Positions 44,507-53,043 of a stretch of DNA of 64,000 bases are shown here, piece by piece (the stretch's first letter is position 1; each line of letters starts with the position of its first letter). A model generated the notes under the pieces. That model was not told the DNA's origin and made no database searches. It was given only the letters and a program-made list of their open reading frames with translations. The position numbers and the translations under genes are program-made. This stretch comes from Mycobacterium sp. URHD0025 (lineage in GTDB: Bacteria > Actinomycetota > Actinomycetes > Mycobacteriales > Mycobacteriaceae). The DNA is taken from NCBI RefSeq assembly GCF_000426065.1, contig NZ_AUEQ01000014.1:62001-126000 (forward strand), in the 5' to 3' direction.

Positions 44507-45629
44507 AATCGAGGCCGACGGCCGCGCACTGCGGGTGAGCCGTCGGAAGCGGGCCCTGGCACAGATGGAGGCGTACGACCTCGATGTGCTGGTGCTGGGT
44601 AGACAGGCCAACGTCCGCTATATCTCGGGCGCCCCGCAGTTGTGGGTGGTGGGTACCCGGCCGTTCGGGCCGATCTGTACCTTCGTCCGAGCCACCGGTG
44701 AGATCCACCTGAACAGCACCTGGGATGAGGGAATACCCGAGGAGATTCCTCACGAGAATCTCTATGGCCTGGCTTGGAATCCGATGACCCTGATCGGTGT
44801 GCTGCAGAACATCGCGGGGGCAGATTCCGCGCGACGCGTCGGAACCGACGCCCTGACGCCGACGTTCGCCAAGCTGCTGCCGATGGCATTCCCGAACGCG
44901 GAGTTGGTCGACGGTGAGCAGGCGATGCGTGCGGCGCGCCGGGTCAAGACTCCCGAGGAGGTCCTGGCGCTGCGGCGGGCTCTGACAGTCGCCGAGGAAG
45001 GCCTGGCCAAGGGCATCGCCGAGCTGGCCCCGGGAACTACCGAGAAGCGCCTTGCCGGCGCGGTGTTGGAGGCAGAGGCCGCCGGCGGCGTGAGCACTCC
45101 GGCCACGCAGGATGCCGCATGGGTGACGTCGAAGGACCATCCGTGGCAACGTGCCGAAGGCGACGGACGGGTGCGCGAGGGCGACTTGGTGGCGCTGTCG
45201 GCGGGCGTGCTCGCCGACGGTTATGTCGCCGAGATTGCGCGCACGTCATGTGTCGGTGAACCTACGGATGCGGTTCGGTCGCTGTACCGACGTCGGGATG
45301 ACCTGTGGCGGAAGCTGATCGATGCCTGCCGCCCCGGCAACCCGACGAGCGCTCTGCTGGATGCATACCAGCAGGCGGGGGAGGCACTACCTGCGATGCC
45401 GGTGGCCCACGGCCTCGGGCTGGGATTCGACCCGCCGGTGGTGTCGCCGAACCTGTGGGCGACCGCCGAGACCGACATCCTCGAAGAGGGCATGGTGCTC
45501 GCGGTCACAAGCTACGTCTGGGAGCGGGGAGTCGGCGCGGTGTTCACCCGCGATGCGGTCCTGGTCGGTGCCAACGGTCCCGAAGTGCTGACCCAGCTCC
45601 CGTCGGACAGTGAGGCGGCACATGCCTGA
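44496..45629 (+). CDS. M24-like protein with a degenerate metal site
   Basis: 377 residues, same fold as its upstream neighbour but the metal residues have mostly changed: the first Asp is in ALSAGVLADGY (Ser/Ala), the second Asp is Glu in VAEIARTSC, the first Glu is Thr in VLAVTSYVWE, and the last Glu segment is FTRDAVLVG. Only the His in VAHGLGLGF is clearly kept. GTG at 44496 follows GAGGTG; ATG at 44484 is an alternative. It overlaps the intact M24 gene by 11 bp. It may be a non-metal creatinase-like enzyme or an inactive partner of its neighbour in a heteromer. Confidence 0.82.
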   Translation: MGIEIEADGRALRVSRRKRALAQMEAYDLDVLVLGRQANVRYISGAPQLWVVGTRPFGPICTFVRATGEIHLNSTWDEGIPEEIPHENLYGLAWNPMTLIGVLQNIAGADSARRVGTDALTPTFAKLLPMAFPNAELVDGEQAMRAARRVKTPEEVLALRRALTVAEEGLAKGIAELAPGTTEKRLAGAVLEAEAAGGVSTPATQDAAWVTSKDHPWQRAEGDGRVREGDLVALSAGVLADGYVAEIARTSCVGEPTDAVRSLYRRRDDLWRKLIDACRPGNPTSALLDAYQQAGEALPAMPVAHGLGLGFDPPVVSPNLWATAETDILEEGMVLAVTSYVWERGVGAVFTRDAVLVGANGPEVLTQLPSDSEAAHA

Positions 45630-46605
45630 GCGACTCGAGCCCTCTGCCGCAGAGCGGCCCAAACCCGAAGAGATCATCCTCTACGAGAAGGACCCCAAGA
45701 CCAAGATCGCGACCATCACGTTCAATCGGCCGGAGTTCCTCAATGCCCCGACGTCGATGGCCCGGTTGCGCTATGCCGACGTACTGCGTGCGGCCAACGC
45801 CGACAACGACGTGAAGGTGGTGGTCATCCGAGGTGTCGGCGACAACCTCGGCAGTGGAGCGGATCTGCCGGAATTCATGGAGGGCAACGACAATCCGGCG
45901 GTGCGGCTGGCCGAACTGCGGCTGGAAGACGACGGTGTCGGCGAGGTGACCTACCCGCCGAAGGGAACTTTTCGCAACGGTGCCACCATCAGCTCCTGGT
46001 ACGCCAACTCCCAGGCCGGCAACCGCGCGTTGCAGGATTTCAAGAAGATCAGCATCGTCGAGGCGAAGGGCTACTGCTACGGCTGGCACTTCTACCAGTG
46101 TGCCGACGCCGACCTGGTGATCTCGTCCGACGACGCCCTGTTCGGTCACCCGTCGTTCCGGTACCACGGCTGGGGCCCGCGGATGTGGACGTGGGTTCAG
46201 ATGATGGGCCTGCGCAAGTTCCAGGAGATGGTGTTCACCGGTCGCCCGTTCACCGCTGCGGAGATGTACGACTGCAATTTCCTGAACAAGGTGGTGCCAC
46301 GCGATCAGCTCGAGGCCGAGGTGGCCAAGTACGCGATGGCATGTACGCGAAATCGTCCGGTGGACACGGTCTTTCAGCAGAAGATGTTCTTCGAGATCTT
46401 CAAGCAGCAGCAGGGCGAGTACATGGGCAGCCTGCTGAGCGCATTCTTCGAATCGATGGGTAACGGCGTGGCCAACGACAGCGACGCCGACCTGGACATG
46501 TTCGAATCGATCGACTCCGGACTGTCGGCTGCCGTCAACGACAACGACAACAAGTTCCCGCCGGACTTCCGGCTGTCCAAGAAGAACCGGGCCAAACCCG
46601 AATAG
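45622..46605 (+). CDS. Crotonase (enoyl-CoA hydratase/isomerase) superfamily protein, long form
   Basis: 327 residues, about 65 longer than ordinary hydratases, with an N-terminal extension and an enlarged C-terminal part. Recognisable blocks: KIATITFNRPEFLNAP, the oxyanion element GVGDNLGSGADLPEF and the second loop AKGYCYGWHFYQCADADLVISS with ALFGHPSFRYHGWG after it. The usual catalytic Glu are not clear. The start overlaps the M24 gene by 8 bp. Could act as hydratase, dehalogenase or C-C hydrolase; the family includes ring-cleaving 6-oxocyclohex-1-ene-carbonyl-CoA hydrolases, but no evidence singles that out. Confidence 0.85.
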   Translation: MPERLEPSAAERPKPEEIILYEKDPKTKIATITFNRPEFLNAPTSMARLRYADVLRAANADNDVKVVVIRGVGDNLGSGADLPEFMEGNDNPAVRLAELRLEDDGVGEVTYPPKGTFRNGATISSWYANSQAGNRALQDFKKISIVEAKGYCYGWHFYQCADADLVISSDDALFGHPSFRYHGWGPRMWTWVQMMGLRKFQEMVFTGRPFTAAEMYDCNFLNKVVPRDQLEAEVAKYAMACTRNRPVDTVFQQKMFFEIFKQQQGEYMGSLLSAFFESMGNGVANDSDADLDMFESIDSGLSAAVNDNDNKFPPDFRLSKKNRAKPE

Positions 46606-46637
46606 CGCCGTAACGGCTTTTCGGCGAGAAAGCGGAT

Positions 46638-49055
46638 ATGACTGCACCACTTGACGGCTACACCGTGGTCGACCTGTCGTCGGGGATCGCCGGGGCCTAC
46701 GCCACGAAGATTCTCGCCGACGGCGGCGCCGATGTGATCAAAGTCGAAGCACCCGAGGGCGATCCGTTGCGCCGCTGGTCGGCGTCGGGTGCACACATCG
46801 GGCCGGACGAGGATGGGGCACTGTTTGCCTTCCTGGCCGGCGGCAAACGCAGTGTGGTCGCCCCACCCGGTGACCAACAGCTGATCGAGCGGTTGCTGGC
46901 TGCAGCCGACGCGGTCATCTGGTCCCCGGAATCGTCGGTGGCCCAGTCGATTGCACCCGAGGACCTGTTCCGCCGATATCCGCATCTGATCGTCACGACC
47001 ATCACCCCTTTCGGGCTGGATGGGCCGTGGAGCGATCGGGCGGCCACCGAGTTCACCCTGCAGGCGTGGTCCGGTGGCGCCATCGGAATCGGCCGGGGTG
47101 TGCAGGACCAAGCGCCGGTGTCCATCGGCGGTCAGGTCGGCGAGTGGCTGGCCGGCGCGTTCGCCGCGGCGATGACGCTGGCGTTCCGGGTGAGGGCGCT
47201 GCGCGACGGACACGGCGAGTTGATCGATCTCTCCAAGTTGGAGGCCCAGATCCTGGGCCTGACGTACTACCCGGTGACGTACTTCGAAATGCTCGAGAGG
47301 CCGTGGCGGACCGAACGCAAGCCGACCGTGCCCGGCGTGGCTCAGGCTGCCGACGGTCTGGTGGCACTCGGATGCGGTACCGCCCAACAGTGGTGGGATT
47401 TGTGCGCGATGTCCGGCCATGACGACTGGATCGACGAAACCTCGGAGCTCACCATCACCGAGCAGGCAAATCTGCATGCCGACGAGTTGTACGCGTGGGT
47501 GCGCGATCAGAAAGTGGAGGACGTTCGCGAGTTGGCGTCGGCGTTCCGGATCCCGAACTCACCGGTCGGCAATGGTGAGAATGTCACCGCCATGGATCAT
47601 TTCGTCCAGCGCCGCGCATTCGTGCGCAATCCTCGGGACGGGTTCACCCAGCCGGCGCTGCCGTACCGGCTATCAGGTGTCGGCCTGCGTGAGCCGGCGC
47701 CGGCCCCGCGACTCGGCGAGCACACCGCCCAGGTCGCGGCGGCCGAGTTGAGTAAGCGCGGTGTCCCGACCGGTCGGCCCGACGCGGATCGGCTGCCGTT
47801 CAGCGGTTTACGGGTGCTCGACATGACGACGTTCTGGGCGGGGCCGTCCTGCACGCACCCACTCGGGATGCTCGGCGCTCAGGTGATCCACCTGGAGTCG
47901 ACTCCCCGGCCGGACGGAACCCGGTTGATCGCCGGTATTCCGGCCACCGTGGAACAGTGGTGGGAGCGCTCGCCGATCTTCAGCGCGCTCAATACCAACA
48001 AGCAGAGCCTGACGCTGGACTTCCAGACCGAGCAGGGCCGGGATCTACTGCGCCGTCTCATCGCCACCTGTGACGTGGTGGTCGAGAACTTCACTCCGAG
48101 GGTGATCGAACAGATCGGGCTCGACTTCGACTCGCTGCGGGTGCTGCGCGAGGACATCATCATGGTGCGGATGCCGGGCTTCGGGCTGGACGGACCGTGG
48201 CGAGACAACCCGGCATTCGCCTACATCATCGAAGACGCCTCCGGGCTCAGCTGGCTCACCGGATATCCGGATCGTGCCCCCTTCGAACCGTATTCGATCG
48301 GTGACCCCAACGCGGGGGTGCACGCCCTGTCCGGATTGATGTTGGCGCTGGAACACCGTCGGCGGACCGGACAGGGAGTGCTGGTCGAGGCGGCGATGGT
48401 CGACGCGGCGCTCAACATCGCCGCCGAGCAGGTCATCGAGTTCTCGGCGTACGGCGCCCTGCTGCAGCGCGACGGCAATCGGGGACCCGCGGCGGCACCG
48501 CAGAACATCTACCAGAGCGCCGAGATCGACGAATTCGGCCGTGCCGACAGCTGGGTGGCGATCGCGGTCAGTTCCGATGCCCAATGGGTCGCCCTGCGCT
48601 CGGCGATCGGACAGCCGGAATGGGCCATGGACCCACGCCTGGACACGGCCCAGGGGCGACGAGCACATCACGATCTGATCGACGAGGAGCTGGCGGCCTG
48701 GTGCCTGGCCCGCAGCGGCGACGAGATCGTCGAAACACTGTGGCCTGCTGGTATTCCGGTGGCCAAGGTGATGCAACCGCACCGCCAGTTGGAACTGCCG
48801 CAAGTGCGGTTCCGCCGGTTCTTCGAACATGTCGGACACCCGGTGAACAACGCCGCGCCCCACAGCACCCTGCCCGTATCACTGGCCAACGGTCCGAGAG
48901 AATTTCATCGGCAGGCGGCACCGCTGCTCGGGGAGCACAATCACCAATTGCTCACCGAGCTGGGACTCTCTGACGATGAGATCGACCGACTGGTCGAGGA
49001 CGGTGTGATCGGTAACGAACCCGGGGTGGGTGGCCGCCGGAAGGCGACCCGCTGA
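46638..49055 (+). CDS. Two-domain CaiB/BaiF CoA-transferase
   Basis: 805 residues with two class III CoA-transferase domains in tandem, about 1-375 and 388-805. Each has the N-terminal signature (VDLSSGIAGAYATKILADGG and LRVLDMTTFWAGPSCTHPLG). The nucleophilic Asp is present only in the second: SIGDPNAG with Asp556; in the first the equivalent reads SIGGQVGE, with Gly165. So the N-half is probably structural or CoA-binding and the C-half catalytic. It would make a CoA ester for the crotonase and SDR next to it. Single-domain transferases normally dimerise as interlocked rings; here both halves are on one chain. Confidence 0.9.
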   Translation: MTAPLDGYTVVDLSSGIAGAYATKILADGGADVIKVEAPEGDPLRRWSASGAHIGPDEDGALFAFLAGGKRSVVAPPGDQQLIERLLAAADAVIWSPESSVAQSIAPEDLFRRYPHLIVTTITPFGLDGPWSDRAATEFTLQAWSGGAIGIGRGVQDQAPVSIGGQVGEWLAGAFAAAMTLAFRVRALRDGHGELIDLSKLEAQILGLTYYPVTYFEMLERPWRTERKPTVPGVAQAADGLVALGCGTAQQWWDLCAMSGHDDWIDETSELTITEQANLHADELYAWVRDQKVEDVRELASAFRIPNSPVGNGENVTAMDHFVQRRAFVRNPRDGFTQPALPYRLSGVGLREPAPAPRLGEHTAQVAAAELSKRGVPTGRPDADRLPFSGLRVLDMTTFWAGPSCTHPLGMLGAQVIHLESTPRPDGTRLIAGIPATVEQWWERSPIFSALNTNKQSLTLDFQTEQGRDLLRRLIATCDVVVENFTPRVIEQIGLDFDSLRVLREDIIMVRMPGFGLDGPWRDNPAFAYIIEDASGLSWLTGYPDRAPFEPYSIGDPNAGVHALSGLMLALEHRRRTGQGVLVEAAMVDAALNIAAEQVIEFSAYGALLQRDGNRGPAAAPQNIYQSAEIDEFGRADSWVAIAVSSDAQWVALRSAIGQPEWAMDPRLDTAQGRRAHHDLIDEELAAWCLARSGDEIVETLWPAGIPVAKVMQPHRQLELPQVRFRRFFEHVGHPVNNAAPHSTLPVSLANGPREFHRQAAPLLGEHNHQLLTELGLSDDEIDRLVEDGVIGNEPGVGGRRKATR

Positions 49056-49127
49056 ACGTGCTCGGCCGGGAAAATCACAGGCCGGTATCTCCCCGGCCGC
49101 CCAGCGTTGCATCTAGCCTCAACAACC

Positions 49128-49937
49128 ATGGCTATCAATCCCTCTGACGTTCTGCTCACCGGACAGGTGGCTGTCGTCACCGGCGGCGGCACCGGTATAG
49201 GCCGGGGCATCGCCGCCGGTTTGTCGGCCTTCGGAGCCTCGGTGGCGATCTGGGAGCGCGATGCGGACAGCTGTGCGGAATCCGCTCGATCGATCGGTGG
49301 CCTGGGCATCGTCACCGATGTGCGCGACAGCGAGCAGGTGGATGCGGCGTTGGCGCAGACCGCCGCCGAGTTGGGGCCCGTTGGCATCCTGGTCAACAAC
49401 GCCGGCGGGGTGTTCGCCTCGCCGCTGCTGGAGACCAGCGAGAACGGCTGGGACGCGCTGTACAAGAGCAATCTGCGCCACGTGCTGCTGTGCACGCAGC
49501 GGGTGGCGCGCCGGCTCGTTGCCGAGGATCTGCCCGGCAGCATCATCAATCTCACGTCGATCGAGGGGGTGCGCGCCGCACCCGGCTATGCCGCATATGC
49601 GGCAGCGAAAGCCGGCGTCATCAACTACACCCAGACCGCGTCGTTCGAACTTGCGCCGCACAACATCAGGGTCAACGCGATCGCGCCCGACCTCACCATC
49701 ACCGAAGGCCTCTTGGCCCTGTCGCCGGATGGCCTGCCCTCGGGCATCGCCGATGCGATCCCGATGGAGCGTGCCGGCCATGTCGACGAAATCGCAGGAG
49801 TAGCAGTCTTTCTTGCCTCCGGACTGTCCGGCTACGTCACCGGACAGACCATTCACGTCGACGGTGGCACCCGGGCTGCGGGCGGCTGGTACCGCCACCC
49901 GCAGACCGGAGTCGCGACGCTGGGTCCGGCCCGGTGA
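49128..49937 (+). CDS. SDR family oxidoreductase
   Basis: 269-residue SDR with VVTGGGTGIGRGIAAGL, VNNAGGVFASP, catalytic Ser in LTSIEGVRAAPG and Tyr-x3-Lys in YAAYAAAKAGVIN. Ends SGYVTGQTIHVDGGTRAAGG, then a short tail. ATG at 49128; no clear ribosome site, and a TTG lies 21 bp upstream. It follows the two-domain CoA-transferase by 72 bp and converges on the mycofactocin-type SDR with 7 bp between stops. Confidence 0.85.
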   Translation: MAINPSDVLLTGQVAVVTGGGTGIGRGIAAGLSAFGASVAIWERDADSCAESARSIGGLGIVTDVRDSEQVDAALAQTAAELGPVGILVNNAGGVFASPLLETSENGWDALYKSNLRHVLLCTQRVARRLVAEDLPGSIINLTSIEGVRAAPGYAAYAAAKAGVINYTQTASFELAPHNIRVNAIAPDLTITEGLLALSPDGLPSGIADAIPMERAGHVDEIAGVAVFLASGLSGYVTGQTIHVDGGTRAAGGWYRHPQTGVATLGPAR

Positions 49938-49944
49938 CGCGGAC

Positions 49945-50790
49945 CTACTTGAGGCAGCTTCCCGCGTCGACCGGCAGCGTCACACCGGTGATGTAACGGG
50001 CCTCGTCGGAGGCCAGGAACAGCACGGCGTTGCTGATGTCCACGGCCTCAACCCACGGGATGGGCAGGGTGTGGAAAAGCTGGCAGATCGGCGCCATATC
50101 GTCGGGGCCCGGGTTCTCCAGGTCGGGCCGGAACATCTTGAACGTGCCGTCGTTGTGCAGCATCGGGGTCGCGACGTGCGTGGGATGCACGGTGTTGCAC
50201 CGGATGTTGTGCTGTCCCAGCTCGACTGCGAATCCGCGCATGAGGCCGACGACGCCGTGCTTGGCGGCGACGTAGTTACCACAGTGCGGGTAGGCCTTGA
50301 GGCCGCCGACGGAGCTGGTCAGGATGATCGACCCGCCATTGCCACCCTTGATCAGGTGCGGCACACCGGCTTTGACCGACTTCCAGACGCCCGACAGGTT
50401 GATGTCGATCATCTCGTCCCAGTCCAGCTGGCTGGTCTCGTGCAGGACATCGCCACCGTTGCCGATGCCTGCGTTGGCCACGATGATGTCGAGGCGACCG
50501 AGTTGCTCGACACCGCTGTCCACGGCGGCCTTGATGGCGTCGGCGTCGCGCACGTCGACCTCGGCCGTGACGACGCGGCGATTGAGACCTTTGATCAAGT
50601 TCGCGGTCTCGGCAAGGTCATCAGACGTGGAGGCTGGGATGGCGGTCTCCACGCCGGGTCGGATCGGTCCGCAGATGTCGATCGCGATGATGTCGGCGCC
50701 CTCTTGTGCCAGCCGTACAGCGTGGCTACGTCCTTGGCCGCGGGCCGCGCCGGTGACGAACGCGACCTTGCCTTCCACCCGTCCAGTCAT
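49945..50790 (-). CDS. Mycofactocin-dependent SDR (TIGR03971 type)
   Basis: 281 residues. The pattern GRVEGKVAFVTGAARGQGRS, the IAIDIC segment followed by an insert (GPIRPGVETAIPASTSDDL) and TVHPTHVATPMLHND are the hallmarks of the SDR subfamily whose NAD is not exchanged and which passes electrons to mycofactocin. Catalytic Ser/Tyr/Lys are in LTSSVGGLKA and NYVAAKHGVVG. It should oxidise an alcohol intermediate. An operator-A-like sequence lies 136 bp upstream. Mycofactocin biosynthesis genes are not in the window. Confidence 0.9.
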   Translation of the reverse strand: MTGRVEGKVAFVTGAARGQGRSHAVRLAQEGADIIAIDICGPIRPGVETAIPASTSDDLAETANLIKGLNRRVVTAEVDVRDADAIKAAVDSGVEQLGRLDIIVANAGIGNGGDVLHETSQLDWDEMIDINLSGVWKSVKAGVPHLIKGGNGGSIILTSSVGGLKAYPHCGNYVAAKHGVVGLMRGFAVELGQHNIRCNTVHPTHVATPMLHNDGTFKMFRPDLENPGPDDMAPICQLFHTLPIPWVEAVDISNAVLFLASDEARYITGVTLPVDAGSCLK

Positions 50791-50925
50791 TGGTTATCCC
50801 CACTTCTCTGCTCGTGTCTGCTACGAATACGGCGAAAATCTGTGCAGCTGCTCAGCACTCTGTCACCGGGTCGCCCATCGTGTCAACGACAGATACGTTT
50901 CGGGCATTTTGTACTCTCTGCTTAG

Positions 50926-50940
50926 AAGAATGCAGTTCTC
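50926..50940. promoter_or_regulatory. Degenerate operator A-like site (AAGAATGCAGTTCTC)
   Basis: It keeps 10 of the 12 arm positions of the box-A consensus. It lies upstream of the leftward mycofactocin-type SDR and at the 3' end of the decayed reductase gene. The match is weak alone, but the location fits. Confidence 0.4.
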
Positions 50941-51268
50941 AGACACGAATCTGCGCCGCAATCTGCGGCGGGTGCATGGTCGAACGGATCCCCGGCTGAC
51001 CACGGTCCATTCCCGTGGCGAGCAGCCCTGCGCAACTGGTCGGTTTCTGGGCGCTGCGGGCATGCAGGCCACGCAGTGGGGGACACGATGTCGTTGGCTT
51101 CAGGCCGCGCGGATCTCCTGCGTCGACGCCGATCCTGTCGGCGCCGAAGACATGAACAGCGCTCAGATCCAGGTGCGGATGCTCGATGATCGAGCGCAAA
51201 CCGTGGGTTCCGGTGGTGCCGGCTGCGCATTGCGCGATGCGATGGCGGTGAGTCCGGAGATCGGCCAC
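50941..51268 (-). pseudogene. Decayed dihydrodipicolinate-reductase-like NAD(P)-binding gene
   Basis: Only the N-terminal Rossmann part can be read: HRIAQCAAGTTGTHGLRSII, then EHPHLDLSAVHVFGADRIG and VDAGD, which resembles the start of mycobacterial dihydrodipicolinate reductase-like proteins (QWxTGxxG, then EHPxLELVGVxVxSxDKxGRDAG). After about 50 residues the likeness jumps between frames (for example CVACMPAAPR in one and SAGDPFDHAPA in another), indicating at least two frameshifts, and it stops at about a third of the usual 350 residues. The operator variant GAGAACGAAATTCTC sits 33 bp upstream. The rest of the 528-bp gap 50791-51317 shows nothing else recognisable. Confidence 0.55.
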
Positions 51269-51300
51269 GCGCTTGAGTGTAAGGAGAATTCTTTCGTTAG

Positions 51301-51315
51301 GAGAACGAAATTCTC
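51301..51315. promoter_or_regulatory. Operator A variant (GAGAACGAAATTCTC)
   Basis: Inverted repeat GAGAA/TTCTC with the box-A spacing; read leftward it is GAGAATTTCGTTCTC, upstream of the decayed reductase gene. A second GAGAATT at 51284-51290 makes a larger imperfect hairpin (51284-51315). It lies 3 bp from the stop of the TetR gene. Confidence 0.55.
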
Positions 51316-51317
51316 AA

Positions 51318-52037
51318 CTAGCTGGCGGCGAATCCGTTGGCGACGAAGTCCCAGACCTCGTCCGCGGTGATCGGATGAACCGATGCCTCGTCGGCGCCTC
51401 CGCTCGACTGCGCGACGAACATCACCGTCTGCATGGTCATCGCAGCCATCCGTCGCGGATTGATCCCGGCGCGCAGCTGGTTGGCCTCTGAGGCCTCTTC
51501 CATGAGCTCGGTGAGCAGGGCCAGCAGGGGAGCGTGGGCGACCTTGACCTCGGACGGGTGCGAAACCAGCAAACGGGGTGCGAAGTCGGTGAACAGCGGC
51601 CGCTTGGCGGCCGGATCGGGCCGGGAGGATTCGAACAGCAGCTGAATGGCGACCTTCAGTCGCTCGATCGGCTCGCCCTGCGTCGAGGTGGCGGCCCGGA
51701 TCTGATCGGCCGAGCGGCTCAAGGCGTCCTCGAACAGTGCGAGCAGGAGCTCGTGCTTACCGTCGAACTGCAGGTAGAAGCTACGGAGCGACTGCCGGGA
51801 GCGGTCGACGACCTCTTGCACGGTGAAGTCGGTGCTGCCCTTCTCGATGATGATCGCCTGGGCTGCATCGAGGAACCGCTGCACGCGCTGCGCGGCGCGC
51901 AACTTCGCGGTTTTGATGGACCGCTCGACAGCTCTTTGCTTCCAAGCCGGTTCTTCGCCAGCGGTCGTCACTGGCTGCTCCGACGCTTGTCGAGTGGGGA
52001 GAACATGAACTGACTGTACCGGAGAACGCCTTGCCAT
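51318..52037 (-). CDS. TetR family regulator, candidate reader of operator box A
   Basis: 239 residues with a long 50-residue N-terminal arm, then the HTH (AIIIEKGSTDFTVQEVVDRS followed by RSFYLQFDGKHELLLALF) and a C-terminal effector domain. ATG at 52037; an in-frame TTG at 52064 is possible. The longest and best copy of operator A, ATGAGAATAGTATTCTCAT, is centred 64 bp upstream, between this gene and the divergent crotonase gene, the usual autorepressor arrangement. It is therefore the best candidate for the repressor of all box-A promoters. The ligand is probably a CoA ester of the pathway. Confidence 0.88.
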   Translation of the reverse strand: MARRSPVQSVHVLPTRQASEQPVTTAGEEPAWKQRAVERSIKTAKLRAAQRVQRFLDAAQAIIIEKGSTDFTVQEVVDRSRQSLRSFYLQFDGKHELLLALFEDALSRSADQIRAATSTQGEPIERLKVAIQLLFESSRPDPAAKRPLFTDFAPRLLVSHPSEVKVAHAPLLALLTELMEEASEANQLRAGINPRRMAAMTMQTVMFVAQSSGGADEASVHPITADEVWDFVANGFAAS

Positions 52038-52093
52038 TGTGGTGCCAGACCCCCTCGCGGCCAACGTGTCGGAGATTGTAACTTTCGTAGTAT

Positions 52094-52108
52094 GAGAATA
52101 GTATTCTC
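52094..52108. promoter_or_regulatory. Operator box A, copy 4 (GAGAATAGTATTCTC)
   Basis: Core of a perfect 19-bp palindrome, ATGAGAATAGTATTCTCAT (52092-52110), between the TetR gene (start 52037) and the divergent enoyl-CoA hydratase gene (start 52245). It is the most symmetric copy of box A in the window. Confidence 0.8.
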
Positions 52109-52244
52109 ATGATGGGAATTATAGAAGTCCTTTGAGAAGAAGGGTTTCGCATCAAATTTGGCGCCGCCCCGGGCGCTGTTTGCGGGTGGCTGCCGCGGTC
52201 GCTGAGGCGACTGTCGCGTGGCAGCTGTGAACAGAAGGAAACAC

Positions 52245-53027
52245 GTGTACATCGACTACGACGTCGCCGATTCGATCGCCACGATCACGCTGAACCGGCC
52301 CGAAGCGGCCAATGCCCAGAACCCAGAATTGCTCGATGAGCTCGACGCCGCCTGGACCAGGGCCGCCGACGATCGGGATGTGAAGGTGATCGTGCTGCGG
52401 GCCAACGGCAAGCACTTCTCCGCGGGCCACGACCTGCGCGGGGGTGGGCCGGTACCCGACAAGATCACGCTGGAATTCCTCATCGAACACGAGTCGCGGC
52501 GCTACCTGGAATACACGCTGCGGTGGCGTAACGTCCCGAAGCCGTCCATCGCGGCGGTGCAGGGACGCTGCATCTCCGGCGGTCTGCTGCTCTGCTGGCC
52601 CTGCGATCTGATTCTGGCCGCCAACGATGCCCTGTTCTCCGATCCGGTGGCACTGATGGGCATCGGCGGCGTCGAATACCACGGCCACACCTGGGAACTG
52701 GGTGCCCGCAAGGCCAAGGAGATCCTGTTCACCGGCCGGGCACTGACCGCCGAAGAGGCTGAGCGCACCGGCATGGTCAACCGGGTCGTGCCGCGCGACG
52801 AACTCGACGCCCAGGCAGCTGAACTCGCCGCGCAGATCGCCCAGATGCCTGCCTTCGCGCTCCGCCAGGCCAAGCGCGCGGTCAACCAGACTCTCGACGT
52901 ACAGGGCTTCTACGCCGCGATCCAATCGGTGTTCGATATCCACCAGACCGGTCACGGGAATGCGCTGAGCGTCAGCGGTTGGCCGGTTCTGATGGATATC
53001 GATGGAATGAAACAGAACATCAAGTAG
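52245..53027 (+). CDS. Enoyl-CoA hydratase/isomerase family protein
   Basis: 260-residue crotonase: ATITLNRPEAANAQN, oxyanion element ANGKHFSAGHDLRGGG near residue 65 and second loop QGRCISGGLLLCWPCDLILA near 113; the region FSDPVALMGIGGVEYHGH replaces the usual PE...GG. Acts on an enoyl-CoA. GTG at 52245 is preferred because AGAAGGAAAC precedes it; a GTG at 52218 lacks one. Divergent from the TetR gene across operator box A. The following cyclase gene begins 16 bp downstream, so they are probably cotranscribed. Confidence 0.9.
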   Translation: MYIDYDVADSIATITLNRPEAANAQNPELLDELDAAWTRAADDRDVKVIVLRANGKHFSAGHDLRGGGPVPDKITLEFLIEHESRRYLEYTLRWRNVPKPSIAAVQGRCISGGLLLCWPCDLILAANDALFSDPVALMGIGGVEYHGHTWELGARKAKEILFTGRALTAEEAERTGMVNRVVPRDELDAQAAELAAQIAQMPAFALRQAKRAVNQTLDVQGFYAAIQSVFDIHQTGHGNALSVSGWPVLMDIDGMKQNIK

Positions 53028-53043
53028 GCCTGGGCCTCTGACG

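Noticed and set aside
51284..51315. Hairpin after the TetR gene as a terminator
   Set aside because: The stem is AT-rich and interrupted; the inverted repeat is better explained as an operator variant for the leftward decayed gene.
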